Assembly: GCF_000952155.1 (NCBI RefSeq)
Contig: NZ_JYON01000011.1
Coordinates: 1-64,000 of the forward strand
DNA: 64,000 bases
Reading direction: 5' to 3'
From: Aliterella atlantica CENA595
GTDB taxonomy: Bacteria; Cyanobacteriota; Cyanobacteriia; Cyanobacteriales; Chroococcidiopsidaceae
A program made the translations under genes and the position numbers. Positions 16,204-25,720 of this stretch are shown here, in pieces (the stretch's first letter is position 1; each line of letters begins with the position of its first letter). Below the pieces are notes generated by a model. The model saw only the letters and a list, made by a program, of their open reading frames with translations. It ran no database searches and was not told the origin of the DNA.

Positions 16204-17202
16204 ATGGCGAGAATTGCGGCAAAAGATAGCAAAGAGCAACTAAAACAAGTATTTCAACAAATAGTTGCACGCAAGAGATCGGAGTTTAAAATCGCTACAA
16301 AGCAAGAAATAGCAGAAAGCGAGAAAACCCAGCAAATTTTGGAAGTTGCTTCAACTTATACTGTCGATAGTATTGTCAAGGGTTTAGCAGATTTACAATT
16401 AGAGTTTGGTAGTATCGTTCGCCAGTTATCAGAAAAATTAGCCAACGAGAACTCTAAGTTAGACGAACTCAAGCTAGCAATAGAAACTGAAACTCAACAC
16501 CTACAAGAGTTACAAGAAATTAGGATAGCCGCAGATACGCTGCATATCTTGAGCCAAGAACATCAAGAGCAGTTAAATGTACTAGAACAAAATAATAGCG
16601 ATCGCAAACAAGCGCTAGAAAAAGAAATAACAGAACAACGGAAAAACTGGCAGCAAGAACAAGCAGAGTACGAAGTTACTGTACAACAACAAAATGAGTT
16701 ATTGCTAAAAGAGCGACAAAAAGAAGCAGAAGATTATCAATATCGCTTGGAGTTAACGAGAAAGATCAATACAGATGCTTACGAAGCAAGAAAGCGTAAC
16801 TTAGAAAGAGAAATTCAAGAAGTAACCCAAATAAAGCAGAAACAATGGGCAGAAAGAGAGAAAATATTAACCGAACAGCAACCATTGTTTAAAGAAAATC
16901 AGAAGAAAGTAGAGTCTTTTACTAGCGAACTAGAAGAAGCAGTTAAGAAAGCTAGAGAAGAAGCAATTAGAGACGTACACCAAGACGCTAAAGTTAAAGC
17001 CGACTTGTTTGAGAAAGAGTGGCAAGCTACCAAACAAAGTTATGAATTGAAAATTCAAAGTTTGGAACAAAATATTACCAAGCAACTAGAACAAATTCAA
17101 GGATTGGAAAATCAGTTGCAAGCAGCAATGAAGCAAGCGCAAGATTTAGCAATGCGAGCATTTGAGAACTCTTCAGGAAAGTTCGCGGCTAAAAGCGAGT
17201 AG
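16204..17202 (+). CDS. Cyanobacterial coiled-coil-rich protein, first of a tandem pair
   Basis: 332 residues, nearly all Glu/Lys/Gln-rich heptad-like sequence with long predicted coiled coils at about 75-170 and 175-325. There is no signal peptide or membrane helix. The start ATG has the ribosome site AAGGAG. Shared blocks with the next protein are the YTVDSIVKGL...LEFGS region near 55, the KINTDAYEARKRNL region near 196 and the C-terminal QIQGLENQLQAAMKQAQDLA block, so the two are paralogues. The protein is of unknown function; coiled-coil-rich cyanobacterial proteins of this kind have been studied as filament-forming candidates, which is only an analogy here. Confidence 0.8.
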   Translation: MARIAAKDSKEQLKQVFQQIVARKRSEFKIATKQEIAESEKTQQILEVASTYTVDSIVKGLADLQLEFGSIVRQLSEKLANENSKLDELKLAIETETQHLQELQEIRIAADTLHILSQEHQEQLNVLEQNNSDRKQALEKEITEQRKNWQQEQAEYEVTVQQQNELLLKERQKEAEDYQYRLELTRKINTDAYEARKRNLEREIQEVTQIKQKQWAEREKILTEQQPLFKENQKKVESFTSELEEAVKKAREEAIRDVHQDAKVKADLFEKEWQATKQSYELKIQSLEQNITKQLEQIQGLENQLQAAMKQAQDLAMRAFENSSGKFAAKSE

Positions 17203-17250
17203 ATATTAACTAACCAAGTAGAACAATTTGCAGGATATCAGAGGTTATTT

Positions 17251-18333
17251 GTGGTAGTCAAAAAACCAAATGCTAAAAGCACAAAAGCAGAAATTTTAGA
17301 AGCATTTGATGAGTTAGCAAAAGAAAAAGCAGAGCTTAAGACTCAAGTAGACAAATTAAGTAAAGAGCGCCCCGCTCAAGTAGTAGTAGAACAGCCAGTA
17401 GTACCCAAAAAAGAAGCTATGAATCAGTCGCAATCAGTTCAACAAAAAATGAACTACACCATCGAAAGCTTAGTAAAAGTGCAAATGGGTTTTGGTACTG
17501 CTGTTAGCGAACTATCAGAACAACTAACAACAAAAGCATCCAGTTTGGAAGAATTACGCAGTTCTGTAGCAACAGAAATAAAACAATTAGAGGAACTGCA
17601 CGATTTAGAAATAAACAACGATACTTTAGATAATTTACTAAAAACTTATGAAAATAACGAGCAAACCTTTGGCGAAGAACTTAGGCGCAGACAAGAAACA
17701 GTAACGCAAGAGTTCTTGCAGCAGACAAAAACATGGGAAAAGGAGCAAGAGGAACATAAACGTTTAGTCAAAGAACGCAACGACGTACGCAGTAAAACAA
17801 CCCAGAGAGAAGCAGCAGAATATAAATACGATTTGGAATTGCAACGCAAGTTAAATACAGATGATTACGAGCAAACGCAAACTAAGCTAAATAATGAATT
17901 AGAAGAATTTAGACAAGTACAAGAAAAACAATGGACAGAAAGAGAAAAAGTAATTGCCGAACGCGAACAGCAAGTTGCAGAAGCTAAAAATAAGGTAGAA
18001 GGATTTGTAAAGGAAAAAGAGTTAGCAATTAAAAAAGCAACAGAAGAAGGCAAAGGAATCGCTCATTACCAAGCAAAAATCAAATCAGATTTATACGCCA
18101 AAGACGTAGAAGGGCAAAAGCGTTTTTACGAACAAAGATTAGCATCGTTAGAACAAACAATTCAAAATCAAGAAACACGAATTCAGGGATTGACAAAACA
18201 GCTAGAATCTGCTCTCAAGCAAGTACAAGATTTGGCAGTCAAAGCAATTGAAGGAGCAGCAAATGTGAATTCTTACCAGGCTGTAAAAGAAATTGCTATA
18301 GAACAAGCAAAAACCCAGATGAAAAATAAATAA
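17251..18333 (+). CDS. Cyanobacterial coiled-coil-rich protein, second of a tandem pair
   Basis: 360 residues from a GTG start 48 bp after the previous gene. It repeats the layout of its neighbour: a short head, the MNYTIESLVKVQMGFGTAVSEL block, a long Glu/Gln-rich coiled coil with ELQRKLNTDDYEQTQTKLNNEL, and the closing RIQGLTKQLESALKQVQDLA block. It is cytosolic by sequence. Compared with the first protein, it has a longer N-terminus and a C-terminal extension of about 25 residues. A tandem duplication followed by divergence is the simplest origin, and the two products could form a heteromeric filament or complex. Function unknown. Confidence 0.8.
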   Translation: MVVKKPNAKSTKAEILEAFDELAKEKAELKTQVDKLSKERPAQVVVEQPVVPKKEAMNQSQSVQQKMNYTIESLVKVQMGFGTAVSELSEQLTTKASSLEELRSSVATEIKQLEELHDLEINNDTLDNLLKTYENNEQTFGEELRRRQETVTQEFLQQTKTWEKEQEEHKRLVKERNDVRSKTTQREAAEYKYDLELQRKLNTDDYEQTQTKLNNELEEFRQVQEKQWTEREKVIAEREQQVAEAKNKVEGFVKEKELAIKKATEEGKGIAHYQAKIKSDLYAKDVEGQKRFYEQRLASLEQTIQNQETRIQGLTKQLESALKQVQDLAVKAIEGAANVNSYQAVKEIAIEQAKTQMKNK

Positions 18334-18359
18334 GTTAAAAAAGAGGTAAACAGGCAAAA

Positions 18360-18384
18360 AGCCCTCATCTTGCAAATGGGGGCT
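18360..18384 (+). terminator. Hairpin after the coiled-coil gene pair
   Basis: AGCCCTCAT pairs with ATGGGGGCT (9 bp with one G-T pair) around a 7-nt loop, 26 bp after the stop codon. A-rich sequence precedes it; the T-tract after it is poor. Confidence 0.45.
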
Positions 18385-18431
18385 ATTGTGATTGAGCTAA
18401 ACTGGAAAAAAGTGTAATTAACTAAGGCTTT

Positions 18432-19079
18432 ATGACTGAAACGACGGCTCGTGACTTATTTAAAGCAGCTTACGAAAATCGTTACACCTGGGATGCAAAC
18501 TTCCCTGGTTACAGCGCCGACGTGCAAGTAAAGCAAGGCGATGAAGTCTACAACGGTCAAATTCGCATCAACCGCGACTTGAGTGTAGATGTAGAAGGGA
18601 TAGAAGACGAAACAGTAAAAGAAAGCGTATATACCCAACTACGAGATATCGTAACTCACCGCAAAAGGTCGCAATTTGAACAAGCTCATGGCAAAAACGA
18701 GTTTAGCTTAGGAGAGCAAGACGATACTGGTGCTACAGCCATACTCGTCAAAGGCGATGCAATGGGTTCTAACTACAAAATTCGTGGCAAAGAAATTTGT
18801 CAAGTTAGCCGCGTTATGGGCAGAATGGCTTTTGTTATCGACACTCAAGAAAGTGTAGATACAGGCAAAGGTTATGTATCGTCGCGCTACGATGTAGTTT
18901 TCCGCAATCCGCAGACAGACGAAGTTAGCCGCGTATTGAAGTTTAAAGATACTTTCGCACCTGTTGGCGATTACTATATCATGACCAATCAGGCGATCGA
19001 GTCCTACGAAAATGGTACGCGCACAGTCACAGAATTTAGCTTCTCTAACGCGAAACTACTAGAGCCTGCAACCGTATAA
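18432..19079 (+). CDS. DUF3386 family protein
   Basis: 215 residues, soluble, no signal peptide. It matches my memory of the cyanobacterial and plant DUF3386 family (residues about 3-200), which has an N-terminal TARDLFKAAYENRYTWD segment, a Gly/Asp-containing beta-rich middle (YKIRGKEICQVSRVMG) and a conserved VVFRNPQTDEVSRVL...FAPVGDYYIMTNQ block. No enzyme motif is visible. The biochemical role is unknown; a beta-barrel lipid- or pigment-carrier fold is possible but unproven. It has its own leader after the coiled-coil genes and lies 61 bp upstream of nfu. Confidence 0.7.
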   Translation: MTETTARDLFKAAYENRYTWDANFPGYSADVQVKQGDEVYNGQIRINRDLSVDVEGIEDETVKESVYTQLRDIVTHRKRSQFEQAHGKNEFSLGEQDDTGATAILVKGDAMGSNYKIRGKEICQVSRVMGRMAFVIDTQESVDTGKGYVSSRYDVVFRNPQTDEVSRVLKFKDTFAPVGDYYIMTNQAIESYENGTRTVTEFSFSNAKLLEPATV

Positions 19080-19140
19080 AAGCTACGGGCAATTAGAATT
19101 AGCATAGATAAAGAAGCAATTTAATAAAGAGGCTGAAATC

Positions 19141-19371
19141 ATGGAACTGACAACCGACAACGTAGAAACAGTTTTGGATGAAATGCGCCCTTATCTGATC
19201 TCTGATGGGGGTAACGTGGAATTGGTAGAACTAGATGGTCCAATTGTAAAATTGCGCCTGCAAGGAGCTTGCGGTTCTTGTCCTAGTTCGACAATGACAT
19301 TAAGAATGGGTATCGAGCGCCGCTTGCGCGAGATGATTCCCGAAATTGCTGAAGTTGAACAAGTCATCTAG
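19141..19371 (+). CDS. nfu: NifU-like Fe-S scaffold protein (Nfu)
   Basis: 76 residues corresponding to a single C-terminal NifU domain. The Fe-S binding CxxC motif is in [13 protein letters not shown] near residues 41-47. Stand-alone Nfu proteins of this length are the main housekeeping Fe-S scaffold in cyanobacteria, and they deliver 4Fe-4S clusters to photosystem I. Typical opening: [20 protein letters not shown] strong hairpin terminator follows. Identification is firm; the in vivo client range is from family knowledge. Confidence 0.93.
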   Translation: MELTTDNVETVLDEMRPYLISDGGNVELVELDGPIVKLRLQGACGSCPSSTMTLRMGIERRLREMIPEIAEVEQVI

Positions 19372-19401
19372 AGCGATTAAAATTTAGCTATCAGTTTCTT
19401 G

Positions 19402-19425
19402 GGCAAAAGGAATTTTCCTTTTGCC
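19402..19425 (+). terminator. Rho-independent terminator after nfu
   Basis: GGCAAAAGGAA and its exact complement TTCCTTTTGCC form an 11-bp stem with a 2-nt gap (in practice a 4-nt loop), followed by ATTTTACTTTTA. It sits 30 bp after the nfu stop codon. Confidence 0.75.
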
Positions 19426-19496
19426 ATTTTACTTTTAGCGCGATCGCACTTTATTCTCTACAGCACTACTAAGTTTTAACTTTTGACTTTAATCTT

Positions 19497-21743
19497 ATGT
19501 CTCATCCCCTGTATGTAGCTTTTATCTGGCATCAGCATCAACCTCTATATAAAGCTCGTGACACCAGCAATTCTACTTCTCAACAGTACCGCTTACCTTG
19601 GGTACGCCTTCACGGGACAAAAGATTATTTAGATTTGGTGTTGCTGTTAGAGCGCTATCCTAAGTTGCATCAGACAGTCAATTTAGTTCCTTCTTTGATA
19701 TTGCAAATCGAAGACTACATTGCTGGAACTGCTTTCGATCCTTATTTGACACTTAGCCTTACTCCTGACGAACAGCTAACGCAGGAACAGCAGCAATTTA
19801 TCATCGAACACTTTTTTGATGCCAACCATCATACGCTAATTGACCCTCATCCCCGCTACGCAGAACTTTACGGACAAAGGCAAGATAAAGGTAGAGCTTG
19901 GTGCTTAGATAATTGGCAACAGCAAGATTACAGCGATTTATTAGCTTGGCATAACTTAGCTTGGATCGATCCGTTGTTTTGGGATGACCCAGAAATTGCT
20001 GGCTGGTTAAAACAAGGGAAGAATTTTACTTTAAGCGATCGCCAGCGCATTTATTCCAAACAACGGCAAATCTTAAGTCGCATCATCCCCCAACACAAGA
20101 AAATGCAGCAAGCAGGGCAGTTAGAAGTAACAACTACGCCCTACACGCACCCAATATTACCTCTACTTGCCGATACAAATTCTGGGCAAGTCGCAGTTCC
20201 AAATATGGCTTTGCCCAAACATCGCTTCCAATGGGCTGAAGATATTCCCCGTCACTTACAAAAAGCATGGGATTTGTATATAGATAGATTCGGACAGCAA
20301 CCGCGTGGCTTATGGCCCTCAGAACAGTCCGTTAGCCCTGCAATTTTACCTGATGTAGCCAAACAAGGCTTTAAATGGCTTTGTTCTGATGAAGCTGTAT
20401 TAGGCTGGACGCTACAGCACTTTTTTAACAGAGATGGGGCGGGAAATGTTTTGCAACCAGAACTGTTATATCAACCATACCGTTTGCAGACCCCAGAAGG
20501 CGATTTAGCGATTGTTTTCCGCGATCACCGCTTATCTGACTTAATTGGCTTTAGTTATAGCTCTATGCCCCCAAAACGTGCCGCAGCAGACTTAGTAGGG
20601 CATTTAGAAGCGATCGCGCACACACTAAAACACCGCCAAACTAGCGGTAGTACGAGCTTGGATCGACCTTATCTAGTCACAATTGCTTTAGATGGCGAAA
20701 ACTGTTGGGAATTTTACCCAGAAGATGGCAAGCCATTTTTAGAGAATTTGTATCAAAGCTTAAGCGACAACGAACAGTTGAAACTTGTCACTGTATCTGA
20801 GTATCTCGACTCCTTCCCAGTTACATCTACTTTACCAAGCGATCGCCTGCATAGCGGTTCTTGGGTAGATGGCAGCTTTACAACTTGGATTGGCGATCCG
20901 GCAAAAAACCGCGCTTGGGACTTACTTACAGAAGCAAGAACCGTGTTAGCAAGTCACCCCGAAGCTACAGAAGAAAATAACCCCGCAGCGTGGGAAGCAC
21001 TATATGCGGCTGAAGGTTCTGATTGGTTTTGGTGGTTTGGGGAAGGGCATTCATCTAATCAAGATGCCATGTTCGACCAACTATTTAGAGAGCATTTATA
21101 CGGCATTTACCAAGCTTTAAACGAGCCTGTACCGCCAAGTATCCGCCAACCTGTAGAAGTCCACGAAGCAAAGCTAGATAGCCGCCCAGAGGGCTTTATT
21201 CACCCAATGATCAACGGACTTGGCGACGAGCAAGATTGGGATCGGGCGGGGCGTTTGGACGTAGGTGGGGCGCGAGGTACAATGCACCGCAGTAGCGCAA
21301 TTCAAAGGCTGTGGTACGGGGTAGACCATTCAAATTTTTACTTGCGTCTAGACTTTCAAGCAGGAATTAAACCAGGGCGCGATTGTCCGCCGCAGTTAAA
21401 TCTACTATGGTTTTATCCTGAAAAGACAATGCACAATAGCCCCGCACCTCTAGATGGTTTGCCTGATGAAGCACCGCTAAATTATTTATTTCACCATCAG
21501 CTAGAGATTAATTTGCTCACTCAAACTGTGCATTTTCAAGAAGCTGGCGACAATTATCAATGGCATCCTCGTTTTAGTCGCGCTCTTGTAGGACTAGATA
21601 AATGTTTGGAAGTCGCTGTGCCTTGGGCAGATTTGCAGATGCCGCCTGACTATCCACTACGCATGACTTTGGTATTGGCAGATGATGGGCGTTTTAAGGG
21701 TTATTTACCGGAAAATGTCCTAATTCCGATTGATGTCCCGTAA
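19497..21743 (+). CDS. Glycoside hydrolase family 57 protein (amylase/pullulanase type)
   Basis: 748 residues. GH57 conserved regions are visible: HQHQP at residues 12-16 (region 1), GLWPSE at 271-276 (region 3, catalytic nucleophile Glu276) and DGEN at 399-402 (region 4, acid/base Asp399). The barrel ends near 560, followed by a domain (about 575-748) found in long cyanobacterial GH57 proteins that probably assists substrate binding. No signal peptide, so it acts in the cytosol on alpha-glucans such as glycogen. Exact activity (alpha-amylase, amylopullulanase or 4-alpha-glucanotransferase) cannot be read from sequence. Start ATG 19497 directly precedes the conserved N-terminus. Confidence 0.9.
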   Translation: MSHPLYVAFIWHQHQPLYKARDTSNSTSQQYRLPWVRLHGTKDYLDLVLLLERYPKLHQTVNLVPSLILQIEDYIAGTAFDPYLTLSLTPDEQLTQEQQQFIIEHFFDANHHTLIDPHPRYAELYGQRQDKGRAWCLDNWQQQDYSDLLAWHNLAWIDPLFWDDPEIAGWLKQGKNFTLSDRQRIYSKQRQILSRIIPQHKKMQQAGQLEVTTTPYTHPILPLLADTNSGQVAVPNMALPKHRFQWAEDIPRHLQKAWDLYIDRFGQQPRGLWPSEQSVSPAILPDVAKQGFKWLCSDEAVLGWTLQHFFNRDGAGNVLQPELLYQPYRLQTPEGDLAIVFRDHRLSDLIGFSYSSMPPKRAAADLVGHLEAIAHTLKHRQTSGSTSLDRPYLVTIALDGENCWEFYPEDGKPFLENLYQSLSDNEQLKLVTVSEYLDSFPVTSTLPSDRLHSGSWVDGSFTTWIGDPAKNRAWDLLTEARTVLASHPEATEENNPAAWEALYAAEGSDWFWWFGEGHSSNQDAMFDQLFREHLYGIYQALNEPVPPSIRQPVEVHEAKLDSRPEGFIHPMINGLGDEQDWDRAGRLDVGGARGTMHRSSAIQRLWYGVDHSNFYLRLDFQAGIKPGRDCPPQLNLLWFYPEKTMHNSPAPLDGLPDEAPLNYLFHHQLEINLLTQTVHFQEAGDNYQWHPRFSRALVGLDKCLEVAVPWADLQMPPDYPLRMTLVLADDGRFKGYLPENVLIPIDVP

Positions 21744-21776
21744 GGGTGCGATCGCATTAAACTTACATTTATTCCC

Positions 21777-21803
21777 AAGCGCGATTCTCAGGCGATCGCG
21801 CTT
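21777..21803 (+). terminator. Hairpin after the GH57 gene
   Basis: AAGCGCGAT and ATCGCGCTT form a 9-bp stem with a 9-nt loop, 34 bp after the stop. Part of the stem coincides with HIP1-like sequence. Confidence 0.45.
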
Positions 21804-21918
21804 TGGTGCTATATTCTTTGAAAATTTGGTAGCTTCCATCAAAACATCCTCAAAGGATTCTCAATTATGACTAAGATTCTGCTAAATTGGTAATGAGACA
21901 AAGTAAGGAATTATAGTA

Positions 21919-22161
21919 ATGGCAGCGACGATTACCAGTAAAGGGCAAGTAACTATTCCTAAAGAAATTCGTGACTATCTGAAATTAGATACTGGTAGTA
22001 AAGTTGAGTTTGTCATCGACGAGAACGGTGATGTTAAAGTTATTGCATTGAGGTTTCCTATCAGTGCATTGTCAGGTATATTGCACCGTCAGGGAATGAA
22101 AGCCGCTTCAATAGAAGAAATGGAAGAAGCGATCGCCGAGGCTGCCCATGATTGGGCTTGA
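21919..22161 (+). CDS. AbrB/MazE-type antitoxin (VapB-like)
   Basis: 80 residues. Residues 1-45 form a SpoVT-AbrB swapped-hairpin DNA-binding domain (ATITSKGQVTIPKEIRDYL...GSKVEFVI). The C-terminal 35 residues (SIEEMEEAIAEAAHDWA) would wrap and neutralise the toxin. The stop codon overlaps the toxin start by 14 bp, the usual tight coupling of a toxin-antitoxin pair. The DNA-binding domain would also repress its own operon. Confidence 0.9.
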   Translation: MAATITSKGQVTIPKEIRDYLKLDTGSKVEFVIDENGDVKVIALRFPISALSGILHRQGMKAASIEEMEEAIAEAAHDWA

Positions 22162-22552
22162 TACTAATGTCTTAGTTCGTTACATTACCCGCGATAACGA
22201 GCAGCAATGGCAAAAAGCTGTAGAAATAATTGAAAGCGGACAACAGTGCTTTATCGCCAATATTGTGCTATGCGAATTAGTTTGGGTTTTGAGAGGTAAA
22301 CCTTATCAATTTAGTAAGGACGAGATTCTCAAGACTTTAGAAGTAATGATGCAAAGTGCCGATCTAAAATACGAAAATCGTACAGCAGTATATCAAGCTT
22401 TACAGCATACTAAACAGGGTAGGGGAGATTTTTCTGACTATCTTATTGGCACGGTAGCTCGTCAGCTAGGCTGCCAAGAAATAGTAACTTTTGACAAAAA
22501 GCTGAATGGCGAGAGTGGATTTCAATTATTATTGCAATCGCCAAGCATTTAG
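22148..22552 (+). CDS. PIN-domain ribonuclease toxin (VapC-like)
   Basis: 134 residues. PIN-domain acidic residues are present: Asp5 in MIGLDTNVLVRYI, Glu in IVLCELVWVL near residue 42, Asp in RGDFSDYLIG near residue 98, and Asp in EIVTFDKKLN near residue 116. VapC toxins cleave specific tRNA or rRNA sites with Mg2+. ATG 22148 lies inside the antitoxin gene in another frame. Unlike the antitoxin, it has all catalytic positions, so it is probably active when free. Confidence 0.9.
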   Translation: MIGLDTNVLVRYITRDNEQQWQKAVEIIESGQQCFIANIVLCELVWVLRGKPYQFSKDEILKTLEVMMQSADLKYENRTAVYQALQHTKQGRGDFSDYLIGTVARQLGCQEIVTFDKKLNGESGFQLLLQSPSI

Positions 22553-22574
22553 TAACTCATCAGGCAAAGCTACA

Positions 22575-24542
22575 TTAATTAGGCACTTGCCAAGTTCTAA
22601 TAGTTTTATCTGCACTAGCGCTAACTACAGTACGCCCGTCAGGACTATAAGCGACAGCAAATACAGCACCTAGATGCCCCTTAAAGGTATATATATCTTC
22701 ACCTGTACTTAAATCCCAGATTTTTACGGTTCTATCGTCGCTACCTGTAACAACGTGCTGGTTGTCTGGGCTAAACTCTATGGCGTTGATGTCTGCCATG
22801 TGTCCGGTAAGTGTGCGAATTTCTCTGCCAGTGTTGAGATTCCAAAGTTTGATGGTTTTATCGTCGCTGACACTGGCTAATTCTTGATTGTTGCCACTAA
22901 TGGCGATCGCATTTACATCGCCAGTATGTCCGGTTAATGTATGCTGCACTTTTAAGGTGGCTAAATCCCAAATCTTTATAGTTCGATCTACGCTACCGCT
23001 AACTACTTTTTTGCCGTTGGGACTAATGGCAACTGCTAAAACTTCTCTAGAATGCCCTTGGAGGGTATCTACTTGCCTAGTTTTTAGATGCCAAACTTTT
23101 ACCGTTTTGTCATAACTGCCGCTGGCAATTGTTGTGCTGTCTGGACTAATAGCAACGCTGTTTACATAGCTAGAATGTCCTGTAAGCGTATGAAGTTGTT
23201 TGCCTGTAGCTAAGTTCCACAGTCTAATAGTGTTATCTTTACTGCCACTAACAATAGTTTGGCTATCGGGGCTAATTGCTACAGAGTAAACCCAGTCTTG
23301 ATGTCCTTTGAGAGTATGCTGTAAAGTGCGACTGTTTAAATCCCAGACTTTTACTGTTTTGTCGTCGCTGCCACTAACAATACTTTTGCCATCAGCAGTA
23401 ATAGCAATAGTATTTACTTCTCCACCATGACCCATAAAAGTTGGAGCCTGCCCTTGCCAACGCTGATATCCAACAAAACCAAGTACCAAAACTGCTGCAC
23501 ATCCTCCAATTAATAGCGATCTTCTTTGCCACTTATTTGCAGGAATAATTGTAGTCGAACCCCCGCGCTGGATAGACTTATCTCTTTTTTGGCTGTTTGG
23601 ATTTGCCACAAACTCGTTAAACGGTACTTGCATCGTCGGCAAAACAACCGTTACAGGTAGCGCCCGCAAATCTTGCCAAACTTGTTCTACAGATTGATAG
23701 CGCAAGCCGATATCTTTTTGTAAAAGCTTGTCTAAAATTGCTGTAAGTTCTGGGCTAATTTGCACGTTTAGGTGTTGCTGCCATTGCTTTACCCAGCTAT
23801 ATCCGTATTCTGTCCATAAATGGGATGGAGAATTATTAGTTAGCAGGTGAAAACAAGTTACACCCAAACTATAAAGATCGCTAGCAGGATAAGCTGCCCC
23901 TTCATTCATTTGTTCGCTAGAAGCATAACCAAACGAACCGATAGTTGTGCCGGAAGTTGCGATCGCACTTTCGCTAAATTGTTTGGATACGCCAAAATCG
24001 ATTAATACTAACCTACCGTCGCTGCCCTTGCGCATGATATTGTCAGGTTTCAAGTCGCGGTGAATTACATGGCGATCGTGAGTAAACTGCAATATCGGCA
24101 ATATATCAGTCAATATTTCCCAAATTTTTTGTTCGCTAAACGCTCCTTGCAAATCCAATTCTTCACGCAAAGTACGTCCGACAACTAGCTGCTGGACTAG
24201 ATAAAGATAGTCATCTTCTTCAAAATAGGCAAATAATGTCGGAATTTGGGGATGTTCGCCTAATTGTTGCAAGCGCCTTGCTTCTTGCTGAAATAATTGG
24301 TGTGCCTTTTTTTGGGCGTTAGTACCTTGCAATTGGGGTACTAATTGTTTGACAACACATAACTCATTTAGCTTATCGCGGTCTTCTGCCAAAAAAGTCC
24401 TGCCAAATCCGCCGCCACCCAAGGGGCGAATAATCTGGTAGCGGTTGCGTAATGGCGATAGTTTTTTGCCGCAACTTCTACAGGTATCTATTCCATCTAG
24501 GTTATGTGGGTTGTGACAAGCAGGATTGAGACAGTAGCTCAT
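22575..24542 (-). CDS. Ser/Thr protein kinase with C-terminal WD40 propeller
   Basis: 655 residues. A zinc-ribbon-like N-terminus (CLNPACHNPHN...CRSCGKKL) precedes a Hanks-type kinase domain at about 34-295: glycine loop GGGGFGRTF, the conserved lysine in CVVKQLV, catalytic HRDLKPDN and DFGVSKQF. One membrane helix follows at about 343-358 (LLIGGCAAVLVLGFVG), and then seven WD40 repeats (about 368-655), each with a GSxDKTVKVWDL pattern. The propeller would sit on the far side of the membrane and probably mediates protein interaction. All catalytic residues are intact. The gene runs divergently from the Tab2-like gene. Cyanobacterial kinases of this plan are common; the target is unknown. Confidence 0.93.
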   Translation of the reverse strand: MSYCLNPACHNPHNLDGIDTCRSCGKKLSPLRNRYQIIRPLGGGGFGRTFLAEDRDKLNELCVVKQLVPQLQGTNAQKKAHQLFQQEARRLQQLGEHPQIPTLFAYFEEDDYLYLVQQLVVGRTLREELDLQGAFSEQKIWEILTDILPILQFTHDRHVIHRDLKPDNIMRKGSDGRLVLIDFGVSKQFSESAIATSGTTIGSFGYASSEQMNEGAAYPASDLYSLGVTCFHLLTNNSPSHLWTEYGYSWVKQWQQHLNVQISPELTAILDKLLQKDIGLRYQSVEQVWQDLRALPVTVVLPTMQVPFNEFVANPNSQKRDKSIQRGGSTTIIPANKWQRRSLLIGGCAAVLVLGFVGYQRWQGQAPTFMGHGGEVNTIAITADGKSIVSGSDDKTVKVWDLNSRTLQHTLKGHQDWVYSVAISPDSQTIVSGSKDNTIRLWNLATGKQLHTLTGHSSYVNSVAISPDSTTIASGSYDKTVKVWHLKTRQVDTLQGHSREVLAVAISPNGKKVVSGSVDRTIKIWDLATLKVQHTLTGHTGDVNAIAISGNNQELASVSDDKTIKLWNLNTGREIRTLTGHMADINAIEFSPDNQHVVTGSDDRTVKIWDLSTGEDIYTFKGHLGAVFAVAYSPDGRTVVSASADKTIRTWQVPN

Positions 24543-24718
24543 AATAAGCTTTTAAACCTTGAATTTGCCTGTTTTTTGGGTAAAAGGAGCAATGTAAGAT
24601 AAAGCACAACTCATTTTATTAGATTTTGCTACCTCAATCTTTACCGCGATCGCTGAAGATTGGGGGCGCGATCGCCTGTAGGATCTATAACGAACAGCCA
24701 AACAATGACGGGCAAGGC

Positions 24719-25582
24719 ATGGGTAGTATTTGGGAAATTGATTTTTATTCGCGTCCAATTGTCGATGAAAATAACAAAAAGCTTTGGGAAGTCTTAGTTT
24801 GCGAAAGCCCTCTGTCTATTAATACTGATGTTAGCTCGCTGTTTCGGTATGCTCGGTACTGTTCTAGCAGTGAGGTAAATTCTGGCTGGCTAAGAACGGC
24901 TCTATCAGAAGCTATTACCCAAGCTGGAGTTGCTCCGGTAAAATTTAGGTTCTTTCGCCGCCAAATGAATAATATGATTGTTAAAGCTTGCGAAGATTTG
25001 GGCATTCCTGCCCAACCTAGTCGCCGGACTTTAGCTCTCCACCAGTGGTTGCAACAAAGGCTGCAAGATGTTTATCCTCACGAGCCAGGTTATCAGCCTA
25101 TTGCCAATTCATCTGTACGTTTAGAATCACCTAACCCCCAACGCCTGCCCGATGCTTTAGTTGGGCAAAAGTGGACGGTTGTCAGTTTAGATGCTGCCAG
25201 TTTAGCAGATATGCCCGAATGGGACATTAGTTTTGGCGAAGCTTTTCCCTGGCAAATTGCTGGGATAACGCTGGAAACTAAAATTCCTGGGATAGCAATT
25301 TTTTCACCTAGGGCTTTGCCTTTAGCTGGATGGATGTCGAGTTTAGAAATAGCCTTTCTGCAACTTGACAATACGCCGCCAGGTAGATTGCTTTTAGCCA
25401 CTGGTGCTAGCGATAGTTGGATTGTAGCAAACTTAACCAAACCTGAGACTTTAAAAGAAGTCCAAGAATTTGAGGAAGCTAAACAAAAAGCCAACGGGGT
25501 GCATTTTTTAGCCGTGCAATCAGATCCAAATTCGCAATCGTTTGCAGGCTTTTGGCTGCTGCAAGAAATTGCCCTACCGTAA
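24719..25582 (+). CDS. Tab2/Atab2 family RNA-binding protein
   Basis: 287 residues from ATG 24719 (MGSIWEIDFYSRPIVDENN), which matches the family N-terminus; a TTG at 24626 would add 31 residues that do not. Conserved blocks include KKLWEVLVCESP, VAPVKFRFFRRQMNNMI (near 77-93), ALHQWLQQRLQ and the C-terminal FWLLQEIALP. In chloroplasts, Tab2/Atab2 binds the psaB leader and is needed for photosystem I translation; cyanobacterial homologues are thought to act in photosystem biogenesis. Soluble, with no membrane helix. Neighbours do not suggest a different role. Family assignment is good; psaB specificity is from the plant and algal proteins. Confidence 0.85.
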   Translation: MGSIWEIDFYSRPIVDENNKKLWEVLVCESPLSINTDVSSLFRYARYCSSSEVNSGWLRTALSEAITQAGVAPVKFRFFRRQMNNMIVKACEDLGIPAQPSRRTLALHQWLQQRLQDVYPHEPGYQPIANSSVRLESPNPQRLPDALVGQKWTVVSLDAASLADMPEWDISFGEAFPWQIAGITLETKIPGIAIFSPRALPLAGWMSSLEIAFLQLDNTPPGRLLLATGASDSWIVANLTKPETLKEVQEFEEAKQKANGVHFLAVQSDPNSQSFAGFWLLQEIALP

Positions 25583-25720
25583 TTTGCTGCTTTTGCAGTG
25601 AATTATTAGTAAAGACATAAAAATTAGCCATTATGCCTGCATAACTTAGGCGCATCGTCTCATAGCTGCGGCTGCGTGGCGGTTCAATTGCATACATACG
25701 TTAATACATTCTTAGCACTC

